DNA from: an uncultured Roseobacter sp.
GTDB taxonomy: Bacteria; Pseudomonadota; Alphaproteobacteria; Rhodobacterales; Rhodobacteraceae
Assembly (NCBI RefSeq): GCF_947492555.1
Contig: NZ_CANLNE010000003.1
Coordinates: 806,001-870,000 of the forward strand
DNA length: 64,000 nt
Direction of reading: 5' to 3'
The position numbers and the translations under genes are program-made. This document shows positions 1-7,898 of this stretch, piece by piece. Within the stretch, counting starts at the first letter, position 1. Each line of letters starts with the position of its first letter. A model generated the notes under the pieces. That model was not told where the DNA came from, did not search any database, and saw only the letters and a program-made list of their open reading frames with translations.

Positions 1-240
1 ACGAAAATAGACTGCACCGATGATTGCGAAGAGGATGTAGCCCACTGTGGCGCCTGCCATCTGCGAGGCGGGCCATCCGTCGCTTCTCCATGCCGCGAGG
101 AGTAGGCCGGAGAGCGCGAGCACGGCATTCGCCATGTCCGGAATGCGCAGGTGCTTTAGGTCCCAGATACTTATCCAGATCAGGAGGGAGGCAAGCCAGA
201 GGCTTGCCCATGTGTGGAGCATTTCGGGAGCAACGGGCAC
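1..240 (-). CDS. gspO: Prepilin peptidase, short A24 type, 3' part outside window
   Basis: An inner-membrane aspartyl protease that would cleave the leader of the pseudopilins (GspG, H, I, J, K) encoded next door. About 80 codons are visible. Hydrophobic segments flank the motif DLKHLRIPD (about residue 27), which holds the first catalytic aspartate of family A24, and the visible end reads GYILFAIIGAVYFR, the helix that normally precedes the second catalytic GxGD motif (off the left edge). The protein starts straight into the peptidase part, so it lacks the N-terminal methylation domain of classical PilD/GspO and resembles the short CpaA/TadV form. The start is GTG at 240, preceded by AAGGAA; ATG at 222 is an alternative. 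Recognised from motifs; partial. Confidence 0.75.
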   Translation of the reverse strand, partial: MPVAPEMLHTWASLWLASLLIWISIWDLKHLRIPDMANAVLALSGLLLAAWRSDGWPASQMAGATVGYILFAIIGAVYFR

Positions 241-376
241 TTGGTTTCCTTGCGGTTTCAAGAGGCTGTACCAAGTAGTACGGGCGGCTCGGCGAAATTG
301 TTGCAGCGGCTGAAACTTAATCTGAGTCCCCCCCGTTTTAGTGAATACAGCTTGATCAATCCCGCAGCGGAGACCC

Positions 377-433
377 CGCGACAGGACCAAACCGCTGTCG
401 CGCAGAGCCAAGGCAAAAGATCCGTCTTTTGCC
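377..433 (+). promoter_or_regulatory. Leader with two perfect hairpins
   Basis: Two perfect inverted repeats lie in the leader of the DUF4331 gene. The first pairs CGCGACAG (377-384) with CTGTCGCG (395-402) around a 10-base loop. The second pairs GGCAAAAGA (412-420) with TCTTTTGCC (425-433) around the loop TCCG. The second ends 42 bases before the ATG at 476. Neither is followed by a T tract, so they are more likely mRNA-stabilising or regulatory structures than terminators. No known riboswitch is recognised. Confidence 0.5.
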
Positions 434-475
434 AACGGAGACGCTTTGCGTGCAACAAGAACGTGAGGAAAACAG

Positions 476-2083
476 ATGACGACCAAACGACCCCTTGCCA
501 TGAGCAGTCTGCTCGCCGCCGCCCTCATGGCCGCCGCAGCGCCCCTCGGCGCCTCGTCGCACCGCGAAGCACCGGCCATCACCGAGCATCCGAAAGTGGA
601 CGGCACCGATTTCTACGTCTTCCGCAGCTACGAGCCTGGCCGCGAGGATTATGTGACCTTCCTGGCCAACTACCAGCCGTTGCAGGTTAACTACGGTGGC
701 CCGAGCTACTACACGCTGGATGCGGACGCGCTTTACGAGATCCACATCGACAACGACGGCGATGCCATCGAAGACCTGACCTTTCAGTTCGAGTTCGACA
801 ACCAGCTTGCCAATAACGGTGCGGGCATCGGGCTCGACATCGACGGTGAACAGGTAGCCATTCCGCTGAAAATCGCAGGCATGATCCTGCCGAACGACCA
901 GTCGCTGCTGAACGAATCCGAAAGCTATGGCATCACATTGGTGGAAGGTGACAGGCGCAGTGGTACGCGCAGCGTTGTAACCCGTGCGGGCTCGGCAAAT
1001 CCGAGCTTCGTGAAGCCGCTTGATCATATTGGGGTCAAGACCCTGCCGGACTATGACGGTTACGCGGACCAGTTCATTTATGACATTGATGTCCCCGGAT
1101 GCGAAACACCGGGCCGGGTCTTTGTCGGGCAGCGATCCGATGCTTTTGCGCTGAACCTCGGCGAGGTTTTTGACCTTATCAACCTCGTGCCTATCGAAGG
1201 TGACAGCGCGCCCGGCGCAGGCGATGGTGGCGGTCAGAACGGTGGTATCACGCAGAGTCGTGACAACGATGACGTTTTCGGCAAGGTCAACGTGTCCACA
1301 ATCGCGCTGGAAATGCCGATTTCCTGCCTGACCACCGGAGACGAAACCGTTATCGGCGGCTGGACCACCTCCAGTCTCGCGCAGGCGGAGCTTGAAGATG
1401 CGACGCCGGGCTACGAAGCAACCTCGCGGATTGGCGGCGCCTGGGTACAGCAGTCGCGTATCTCGACCCCACTGGTGAATGAAATTGTGATCGGCATTCC
1501 TGACAAGGACCGTTTCAATGGCTCCGAGCCTATCGATGACGTTGGCCTGGCGACCTATGTGACAAACCCGTCCTTCCCGGCGCTGGTCGACCTGCTGTTC
1601 CGCACGCCGCTTGGCGCGCCTGGGAACATCGCGCCGTCGAACTTCCCCCGTCAGGACCTCGTCACGACCTACCTGACCGGTTTTCCGGGTCTGAACCAAC
1701 CTGCGAATGTGCAGCAGGGGGAAATGTTGCGTCTCAATACAGCGATCGCGCCAACCCCGCGTGCCGAGCAGCATACGTTAGGCGTGGTGGGCGAAGACCT
1801 TGCCGGGTTCCCGAACGGTCGTCGGCCCGGGGATGACATCATCGACGTCTCCCTGAGGGTTGCAATGGGGGCATTGTGTCATCCGGTACCGCTTGGTGCG
1901 GAACTCGGCATTGACGGCGCAGTCGAAGATGAAGCGAGCGATCTGATTAATCTCGGCCTCTGCGCGGAGGCGGATGCACCGGTTGGAACCGAGGCCTTCA
2001 CCGACGGAGCACCGATTGCAGCCACCGAGTTGCAGAATCGCTTTCCCTATCTGAATGCGCCGATCCCCGGTTCGCCGAACTAA
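476..2083 (+). CDS. DUF4331 family exported protein
   Basis: A 535-residue protein of the DUF4331 family, whose biochemical role is not established. It has a signal peptide (basic start, then an Ala/Leu-rich core to about residue 27), followed by the family hallmark SSHREAPAI and the stretch DGTDFYVFRSYEPGR. Four cysteines (VPGCETP, ISCLTT, ALCHPV, GLCAEA) could form disulfides in the periplasm or outside the cell. GTGAGG before ATG 476 is a good ribosome site. The gene lies 3' of a T2SS locus and is followed by a small lipoprotein in the same direction. That it is a T2SS substrate is inference from position only; it could also stay periplasmic. Confidence 0.85.
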   Translation: MTTKRPLAMSSLLAAALMAAAAPLGASSHREAPAITEHPKVDGTDFYVFRSYEPGREDYVTFLANYQPLQVNYGGPSYYTLDADALYEIHIDNDGDAIEDLTFQFEFDNQLANNGAGIGLDIDGEQVAIPLKIAGMILPNDQSLLNESESYGITLVEGDRRSGTRSVVTRAGSANPSFVKPLDHIGVKTLPDYDGYADQFIYDIDVPGCETPGRVFVGQRSDAFALNLGEVFDLINLVPIEGDSAPGAGDGGGQNGGITQSRDNDDVFGKVNVSTIALEMPISCLTTGDETVIGGWTTSSLAQAELEDATPGYEATSRIGGAWVQQSRISTPLVNEIVIGIPDKDRFNGSEPIDDVGLATYVTNPSFPALVDLLFRTPLGAPGNIAPSNFPRQDLVTTYLTGFPGLNQPANVQQGEMLRLNTAIAPTPRAEQHTLGVVGEDLAGFPNGRRPGDDIIDVSLRVAMGALCHPVPLGAELGIDGAVEDEASDLINLGLCAEADAPVGTEAFTDGAPIAATELQNRFPYLNAPIPGSPN

Positions 2084-2108
2084 TTGACCCAGGACAAGGA
2101 GCACTCCT

Positions 2109-2330
2109 ATGAAAACCTTCTCATTTCGTGTCATCTGTGCCTTGGGTCTGGCGACCGGACTGGTCGCCTGCGATGACAGCGATGGGCCCCTGGACGGGTT
2201 GAGCCTTGCGCTGCAGTCGCTGGGCAGCGACTTTCAGACAGCCTTCAACCAAGGGCGCAACGACACGCCTATCGACGTTGATGTGGCGCGGCTGACCCAG
2301 AAACGCACTGCCGAACCGTTCGAGTTCTGA
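2109..2330 (+). CDS. Small lipoprotein downstream of DUF4331
   Basis: A 73-residue predicted lipoprotein. The N-terminus MKTFSFRVICALGLATGLVAC ends in a clear lipobox (LVAC), with Cys21 as the lipidated residue and DD after it. Asp at position +2 would favour inner-membrane retention if the enterobacterial Lol rule applies here. The mature part is short, acidic and without a recognised domain. It lies 25 bases after the DUF4331 stop with AGGAG before its ATG, so the two are probably co-transcribed and may work together. Function unknown. Confidence 0.7.
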   Translation: MKTFSFRVICALGLATGLVACDDSDGPLDGLSLALQSLGSDFQTAFNQGRNDTPIDVDVARLTQKRTAEPFEF

Positions 2331-2361
2331 TCCCCTCAAGACTTGCCTCGAACGTAGGACG

Positions 2362-2390
2362 CCGCCGGAGCCTTTCCGGCGGTGTCTATT
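2362..2390. terminator. Hairpin between convergent operons
   Basis: CCGCCGG (2362-2368) pairs perfectly with CCGGCGG (2376-2382) around a 7-base loop, followed by TGTCTATT. It lies between the converging lipoprotein gene and gspK and could end both transcripts. Confidence 0.55.
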
Positions 2391-3219
2391 GCGTTCGGGG
2401 CCACGCTTGCGGCAAATCGGTGAGCGTCCCGGTCTCGGGGTCGCGCAGGAGTCTGCGGGCATATTGCACCGTCATGCTTCCGACCTGTGCCGTGACCCTG
2501 ACGTCGTAGACATCGGATCGCCAGCCCGTGAGCACCGGTTGCAGGATCCCCAGACTGGCCAAATCTTCGCGTGTCAGAAACCCTCTGGCCGTGCGCCGCA
2601 TCACAAGACTTCGGGCGACGATGGCATTGCCAAAGACCGCGTGCAAAACGGGCTCGGGTGCCGTGTTCAGGTTGATGGCCGCGGGCGCGGGGAGCGTTGT
2701 CACAAAAGGTGCCAGCCGGTCTAGAAGCAGATCGTCGATCCCGAAGTGGCGCAGATCCTGCGGCGCGGCAAGCGGCCCTTCATTGCGGAGGATATCGCTG
2801 ATCTGAGCGCCGATCTCGTCCGGCAGCTGCAGCGCCGCGAGCAGCCCGGCGAAGACCCGCTGCTGTGCAATGGCGTTATTGGTCAGGCTGTTAAGGTCGA
2901 ACAGACCCTGCGCGTCTCGCAGTGCCACGGCATAGCTGCCGACGTCAAATGTGACCTCTTCCTGCGCGATCTGCCCCCATGGTTCTTGCGGGTGGTCGCT
3001 GTCGGGACCCGTCGTCAGGTCGCGCCGCAGCGCAGAGCGCAGCGATGCCACGCCGCCCTTGGCCAAGGCGAAGGCCTGGGTTCTGTTCAACGCTTTCCGG
3101 GTTTCGGAAATGGCGCGCTCTTCGGCGCTGAGCATCGCCTGGACCAGCGTCGCAGCGATGGCCATGACCAATAGAACATTGATCAGTGCGACGCCGTCTT
3201 GTGAAGGACGGCGGGTCAT
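2386..3219 (-). CDS. gspK: T2SS minor pseudopilin GspK
   Basis: The 277-residue minor pseudopilin that caps the T2SS pseudopilus with GspI and GspJ. The prepilin signal (RRPSQDG followed by VALINVLLVMAIAATL) lacks the usual glutamate at mature position 5, as is normal for GspK. The large periplasmic domain contains LFDLNSLTNN and INLNTAPEPVL, typical GspK alpha-domain motifs. The start at 3219 overlaps the gspJ stop (ATGA); a longer reading to 3357 would bury the prepilin signal, so I reject it. It is the last gene of the minus-strand gsp operon. Confidence 0.9.
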   Translation of the reverse strand: MTRRPSQDGVALINVLLVMAIAATLVQAMLSAEERAISETRKALNRTQAFALAKGGVASLRSALRRDLTTGPDSDHPQEPWGQIAQEEVTFDVGSYAVALRDAQGLFDLNSLTNNAIAQQRVFAGLLAALQLPDEIGAQISDILRNEGPLAAPQDLRHFGIDDLLLDRLAPFVTTLPAPAAINLNTAPEPVLHAVFGNAIVARSLVMRRTARGFLTREDLASLGILQPVLTGWRSDVYDVRVTAQVGSMTVQYARRLLRDPETGTLTDLPQAWPRTQ

Positions 3220-3716
3220 GGCTGCTCGGTCAGAGCGGGTGGCACGGGCACCAGTTTCCGCACCGCGATTGTGCTGTTGCCCTCGGGCCGTATGACGAGT
3301 TCGATGGCGGCCCGCTGATCTGGTCCGCCTGATGTAGCTGGGGTCACAAACCGCCAAGCGGCTGAAGCGGGCGGCGGAAGGAGTTGTTGCTCAAGTCGGT
3401 CAAGCCCCGTGCGGTCGATGCGACGCATCATACCTCCGGGTGTCTGAGCATAGCTCACAGAGCCATCACCTGTGGCAAGTGAAAGCTGTTCGGCGCTGAT
3501 CGTCGGTCGGGTCTGAGCGCGGAGGACATCTGTTTCGAAGATCTGCAGGGCGATCTCTATCCGTGCAAGTGCAGCAAGCCGTCCGCTTGTCTGGCGGTCC
3601 GTGCGCAGGATCGTATCGAGCACGGCAAAACTGGCGAGGCCGATCAGCGAGAAGACTGAAAGCGCCACCAGCATCTCGATCAGTGTCACACCAGATCGGC
3701 CGCAGCGATGGGTCAT
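3216..3716 (-). CDS. gspJ: T2SS minor pseudopilin GspJ
   Basis: A 166-residue pseudopilin. It has a short basic leader, then the cleavage/methylation motif G-VTLIEMLVALSVFSL with the conserved Glu at mature position 5, and a hydrophobic helix. The rest is a variable globular domain. It would join GspI and GspK in the pseudopilus tip. The start overlaps the stop of the upstream lipoprotein gene by ATGA, and its stop overlaps gspK in the same way, so translation is coupled. Unusually, J and K sit with the L-M-E-F genes and not with G-H-I. Confidence 0.9.
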   Translation of the reverse strand: MTHRCGRSGVTLIEMLVALSVFSLIGLASFAVLDTILRTDRQTSGRLAALARIEIALQIFETDVLRAQTRPTISAEQLSLATGDGSVSYAQTPGGMMRRIDRTGLDRLEQQLLPPPASAAWRFVTPATSGGPDQRAAIELVIRPEGNSTIAVRKLVPVPPALTEQP

Positions 3717-4780
3717 GCCACTTTCATCACCCGGCCGTCCTTGAGTTGAAGCACGGCGAGTTCGCGGGCGCAGGTGCGGTCCTTACGGAAGGCGCTGGTG
3801 CCCAGCAGCCCTTTCATCGGTGTGCTTCCGGTCATCTGGATTTGCCCGTTGCGCTCGCGGGGCAAGCGGTTTGCCAGCAGCACAGCATCCACTGCAAGAC
3901 CGGAGATGATGCCCATCTCTTCGCCCAAAGCGTTGCGATAGCTGGCGGAGAGGTTTTCAAAGAGAGCCGGGTCCGGCCCGACAAAACGCACGTCTCCCGC
4001 CGTCTTCAGGGCCGCGGCGGGAACATCTGCCCATTGCACTGACCCGATCACCTGAATACCGGCTGCACTCGCCTGTTTGGCCAGGCTGCGGCTGCGTCTG
4101 TCGGCAGCCGGAAGGTACAGGCTGTCTGGAGTCTGCCCGGCGTTGGAGGAGAGCAGGGCGTCCAAGGCACGGTCGGAACCTTCGGCGGGCAGTGGCGGCA
4201 GCGCAGTCAGGCCGCTGGCCTTCGCCGCTTTAGCGAGCGCGGCGGTCGACCGCGCGCCGAACGCTCCGGGTGGGGGCCGCAGGGTGATCGTCTTCGCCCC
4301 GGATGTCGCCGCGAACCGGGCGGCGGCCCCGGCGGATTGTGCTGGAGTGACGCCGAAGACCCAGGCACCGGCCGCAGCTAGCTGATCATTATTCGACAGT
4401 GTGATGACGTGTGGCATGGGCCCGGATTTAAGAACCGCCGCAGTGTGATCGGAGAAGAGAGGTCCCACAATGATGTCGGCCCCGGCGGCCTGGGCTTGTT
4501 GGGCCGCGGCCACCGCGCCCTCGGGCGACGGTCCAGTGTCAAAGACTGCCGCCCGTTGCAGCAGCCCGCGCCGGTCCTCGGCGAACCACACTGCCTTGGC
4601 CATGGTCTGGCCGAGATCGGCCTGGGGCCCGGAGAGAGGCACCAGCAGGGCCGTTTTTGCGAGCCCTGCTGAGGGCGCGTTTTCGGGGCGGGGTGCCGCG
4701 CCGCAAGCGGCCACAAAAGGCAATAGCCCAACCGCGCCGAGACGCGACAGAAGCTTTCGTCTGGAACAGGCTGTGGACAT
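3713..4780 (-). CDS. LpoA-like lipoprotein within the T2SS operon
   Basis: A 355-residue lipoprotein with a periplasmic-binding-protein type I fold of the branched-chain/LpoA (penicillin-binding-protein activator) kind. The N-terminus combines a twin-arginine-like SRRKLLSRLG with the lipobox VAAC (Cys26). The mature part shows LLVPLSGPQADLGQ, GADIIVGPLFSDHT and FGVTPAQSAGAAARF, all typical of this fold. Gly and Ala after the Cys are compatible with the outer membrane. It lies 33 bases after gspF and overlaps gspJ. A role in opening peptidoglycan or helping secretin assembly is my inference; a solute-binding role is less likely because no transporter is present. Confidence 0.7.
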   Translation of the reverse strand: MSTACSRRKLLSRLGAVGLLPFVAACGAAPRPENAPSAGLAKTALLVPLSGPQADLGQTMAKAVWFAEDRRGLLQRAAVFDTGPSPEGAVAAAQQAQAAGADIIVGPLFSDHTAAVLKSGPMPHVITLSNNDQLAAAGAWVFGVTPAQSAGAAARFAATSGAKTITLRPPPGAFGARSTAALAKAAKASGLTALPPLPAEGSDRALDALLSSNAGQTPDSLYLPAADRRSRSLAKQASAAGIQVIGSVQWADVPAAALKTAGDVRFVGPDPALFENLSASYRNALGEEMGIISGLAVDAVLLANRLPRERNGQIQMTGSTPMKGLLGTSAFRKDRTCARELAVLQLKDGRVMKVA

Positions 4781-4813
4781 GGTGCGATTTCCTTCTTGGC
4801 CAAGGCTGATGGA

Positions 4814-6004
4814 TCAGCCTACGAGAGTGTTAAGGTTGACAATTGGCAGCAAGATCGCGAGCACGAGCAACATCACGATGCCGCCCATCAGCAGCAGTAC
4901 CAACGGCTCGACGAGGCCCACAAGCGCCTTGATGGTAGCATCAAGGCTGTGGCTGGTGTCCTCGGCATGGCGTGCAAGTGCGTCCGGCAGGGAGCCGCCC
5001 GCTTCGCCACTGGCGACCATGGTGATCATCACCGGCGAAAAGACGCGGTGCCGCGCCATCGCCTGTGACAAGGCGGTGCCATCCCGCACGGCAGTCGCGA
5101 CCTGGGAGAGGATGCCGCGGTAGGTCAGGTTGCTGACAGTGCGGGCGGCGGCGGTGAGGGCGTCATCCAACGCCACGCCGCTTTGCGTCAAGGTGGCGAG
5201 CGTTCCCGAGAATTGCACCGCCGCAATCTGGCGGACGAGCGGCACCCGCAGAAGCGCCTGGTGCAGCCGCTGGCGCGCCGCGATTTGGCGCAGTGCCTGC
5301 CAGACTGCGCCCGCCATCAACGAGAGCAGGCCCAGCATCCAAGGCCACCAGACCAGAAGCCCGTCACTGAGCGCGATGAGTGCGCGGGTGAGCCCCGGCA
5401 GCTCGGCCCCCCGGCTTGCGAAGACGCGCACGATGTCCGGCACAACGAACATCAACAGGGCGATCACGACTGCTACGGAGACAAGCGCGAGGATGGCGGG
5501 GTAGATCAACGCGAGCTGTACGCTGTTGCGGTTGCGCGATTTCGTTTCCACATGGGTGGCCAGATGCGTCATGACCGCCGCCAATCGTCCGGCGGTCTCA
5601 CCCGCCCGAACGGAGGCGATGTAGAAGACGTCAAAGGCGCGCGGATGTTTGGCGAGGGCTGCTGCGAGGCTGCGCCCGTCCAAGATGGTGGCGCGCATGT
5701 CGGCGGTGAGCGACGAGAGCCGTACGCCCGATTGCCTGCCGACTGCTGCCAGCGCGTCTTCGATCCGCACGCCGCTGCCCAGAAGTGTGGCCAGCTGGCG
5801 CGTCAATACGGCCAGTTCGGAGGGTTTGAGGGATGTCCGTGCCGGGAGGGACAGGGATACTGCACGCCGCGCCGCTTTCACTTCCAATGGCAGAAGACCC
5901 CGCGCGCGCAACGATTGGATCGCGGCCTGCTTGGAGGTGGCAGTGATGTTACCCTCTTGCCGCTGGCCGTCGGTGGTTGTTGCGACAAATCGGAAGCCTG
6001 GCAT
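4814..6004 (-). CDS. gspF: T2SS inner-membrane platform protein GspF
   Basis: A 396-residue polytopic platform protein of the GspF/PilC family that contacts the ATPase GspE and the pseudopilins. It has two repeated T2SSF cytoplasmic domains, about residues 60-190 (LTRQLATLLGSGVRIEDAL) and 265-385 (FSGTLATLTQSGVALDDAL), each followed by membrane helices (about 165-225 and 365-390). Length is normal for the family. It starts two bases after the gspE stop. Confidence 0.95.
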   Translation of the reverse strand: MPGFRFVATTTDGQRQEGNITATSKQAAIQSLRARGLLPLEVKAARRAVSLSLPARTSLKPSELAVLTRQLATLLGSGVRIEDALAAVGRQSGVRLSSLTADMRATILDGRSLAAALAKHPRAFDVFYIASVRAGETAGRLAAVMTHLATHVETKSRNRNSVQLALIYPAILALVSVAVVIALLMFVVPDIVRVFASRGAELPGLTRALIALSDGLLVWWPWMLGLLSLMAGAVWQALRQIAARQRLHQALLRVPLVRQIAAVQFSGTLATLTQSGVALDDALTAAARTVSNLTYRGILSQVATAVRDGTALSQAMARHRVFSPVMITMVASGEAGGSLPDALARHAEDTSHSLDATIKALVGLVEPLVLLLMGGIVMLLVLAILLPIVNLNTLVG

Positions 6005-6006
6005 GA

Positions 6007-7461
6007 TCAGCCCTCAGTCCCATGTGTGACGCGCAGCACTTCTTGCGGTGTGGTGAGGCCCGCCCGGACCTTCTCCAGTCCGTCCGCCAAAAGGGTCTGG
6101 GACTGCTGCGTGGCGATGGCCTGCAGGTCGGCGTCCTGCACCCCGCCGGTGATGGCGGCTTCCAGCGCAGCGCTGCCTTCGATCACCTCATAGAGGGCCA
6201 CCCGGCCGCGATAGCCCGTGTCGCCGCAGGCACGACAGCCTGTGCCTTTTTTGAAAACCTCACCCGCCGACGCGCCGAGAGAGGCCGCCGCGACCGTGCC
6301 AAGGCGGTGATCCGTTGCGCAGTCCTTACAGATGCACCGCACCAGCCTCTGTGCGATCAGCCCTCTTAACATCGGCGCCAAAAGGAACCGTTGCACGCCG
6401 AGGTCGACAAGACGCCCCACGCTGCCAATGGCGGTATTGGTGTGCAGAGTGGAGAGGACCAGATGGCCGGTCATTGCGCTTTCCACCGCGATGCGGGCCG
6501 TTTCGCCGTCCCGGATTTCGCCGACCATGATCACATCCGGGTCCTGGCGCAAAATCGCCCGCAGCCCGCGCGCGAAGGTGAGGTCCGTTGCGGTGTTGAC
6601 CTGCATTTGACCAATCCCATCGAGCGCGTATTCGATCGGATCCTCGATCGTCATGATGTTTCGCTTGCGGTTGTTCAGCGCATCAAGCGCCGCGTAGAGC
6701 GTGGTGGTCTTGCCGGACCCGGTTGGGCCGGTCACCAGGACGATGCCGTCCGGCCGGGCGAGCATGCGTGTGAAGGCTCTTTGCGCCTCGGGTCCCATGC
6801 CGAGGCTGCTGACACCGGTGCGCGTCTGCCCCCGATCCAAAAGGCGCAGCACCACCCGCTCGCCATATTGCGCGGGCAGGGTCGAGATGCGCACGTCGAG
6901 CTCATACTCGCCGACACGCAGCGATACCCGCCCGTCCTGCGGCACCCGCTTTTCGGAGATGTCGAGTTTGGCCATGACCTTGATCCGGCTGGTGAGCAGG
7001 GGCGCGATGGCGCGGGAGGGTTCAAGCACCTCGCGCAACACCCCGTCGACGCGGAACCGCACGACGAGCCGTTTCTCCTCCACTTCGATATGCACGTCCG
7101 ACGCGGCCTCGCGGATCGCTTCCAGAAGCAGCGCGTTGATCAGGCGGACAACGGGTGCGTCGTTGGTCTGATCGAGCAGGTCATCGACTGCCGCAGCGTC
7201 ATCGGCAAGTTCGTTGAGATCCGGATCACCGGCACCGGCCTCGGCGGCGGCATCCTCCGCGCTGTCGCGATAAAGACGTTCGATGTGGTCGGCCAGATCA
7301 TCCGGTGTGACCCGTCTCAGCTGCAGCAGACCAGGTTGATTTCGTTGCGCTTCGACCACTGCAGTTATCGGTGTTTTAGCCGTGACAAGGCAGGTTTCGC
7401 CATCGTCTAGAATCACCAGCCCGTGGTCGCGCGCAAAGCTGTAGGACACTCGGGGGATCAT
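6007..7461 (-). CDS. gspE: T2SS assembly ATPase GspE
   Basis: The 484-residue hexameric cytoplasmic ATPase that powers pseudopilus assembly. An N-terminal GspE domain is followed by the ATPase core with Walker A GPTGSGKTTT, an Asp box (TIEDPIEYAL), Walker B DPDVIMVGEIRD and a His box (LSTLHTN). The C-terminal zinc motif shows paired cysteines (CICKDC and CRACGDTGYRGR). All catalytic elements are present. The start overlaps the gspM stop by four bases. Confidence 0.97.
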   Translation of the reverse strand: MIPRVSYSFARDHGLVILDDGETCLVTAKTPITAVVEAQRNQPGLLQLRRVTPDDLADHIERLYRDSAEDAAAEAGAGDPDLNELADDAAAVDDLLDQTNDAPVVRLINALLLEAIREAASDVHIEVEEKRLVVRFRVDGVLREVLEPSRAIAPLLTSRIKVMAKLDISEKRVPQDGRVSLRVGEYELDVRISTLPAQYGERVVLRLLDRGQTRTGVSSLGMGPEAQRAFTRMLARPDGIVLVTGPTGSGKTTTLYAALDALNNRKRNIMTIEDPIEYALDGIGQMQVNTATDLTFARGLRAILRQDPDVIMVGEIRDGETARIAVESAMTGHLVLSTLHTNTAIGSVGRLVDLGVQRFLLAPMLRGLIAQRLVRCICKDCATDHRLGTVAAASLGASAGEVFKKGTGCRACGDTGYRGRVALYEVIEGSAALEAAITGGVQDADLQAIATQQSQTLLADGLEKVRAGLTTPQEVLRVTHGTEG

Positions 7462-7898
7462 CGGCCTGGCTCCAACACGATCCGCGCTGAGACCATGCCC
7501 GGCGCCGTGAGGCGCTCCATCTCGAGCGAGGCAACGCGCAGCCCGTCGTCGCCCGTCAGTACTGCCAGCCAGTCAATTACAGAAGGATAAGGCGTTTCAT
7601 CGAGTGTGACCGAGATCGCCCCCTGCGACGGGTCCAGACGACGGATTGAAATGTTTGCAGCCTCCGCCCGCCGGGTCAGCACGCTGGCCAGGGGCCGGGC
7701 CGTGGCGGGCGCTTGTGTCAGCGTGGTGGTGGTTGCAAGTAGTTCTGCGATTGCATCGGCCTTGTGAATTCGTGCCCGGCTATCGGCCCTGTCCTGCGCG
7801 AGCGGCAGGATTGCCAGCGCGATCGCAAACCAGGCACCCATCGCAGCACCGCAGAGCAGGAGCAGTCGGCGCTCGCGGTCCGTGAGGCGGCGGATCAC
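7458..7898 (-). CDS. gspM: T2SS protein GspM
   Basis: A 146-residue bitopic inner-membrane protein. A short basic cytoplasmic start (MIRRLTDRERR) is followed by one membrane helix (about residues 12-32), a coiled segment and a ferredoxin-like periplasmic domain. It partners GspL in the inner-membrane platform. Recognised from size, topology and its place between gspL and gspE rather than from strong motifs. Confidence 0.8.
   Translation of the reverse strand: MIRRLTDRERRLLLLCGAAMGAWFAIALAILPLAQDRADSRARIHKADAIAELLATTTTLTQAPATARPLASVLTRRAEAANISIRRLDPSQGAISVTLDETPYPSVIDWLAVLTGDDGLRVASLEMERLTAPGMVSARIVLEPGR

Noticed and set aside
356-1774. Long minus-strand open frame of 472 codons
   Set aside because: Exact shadow of the DUF4331 gene on the other strand; no motif, Arg/Gly/Val-rich composition.
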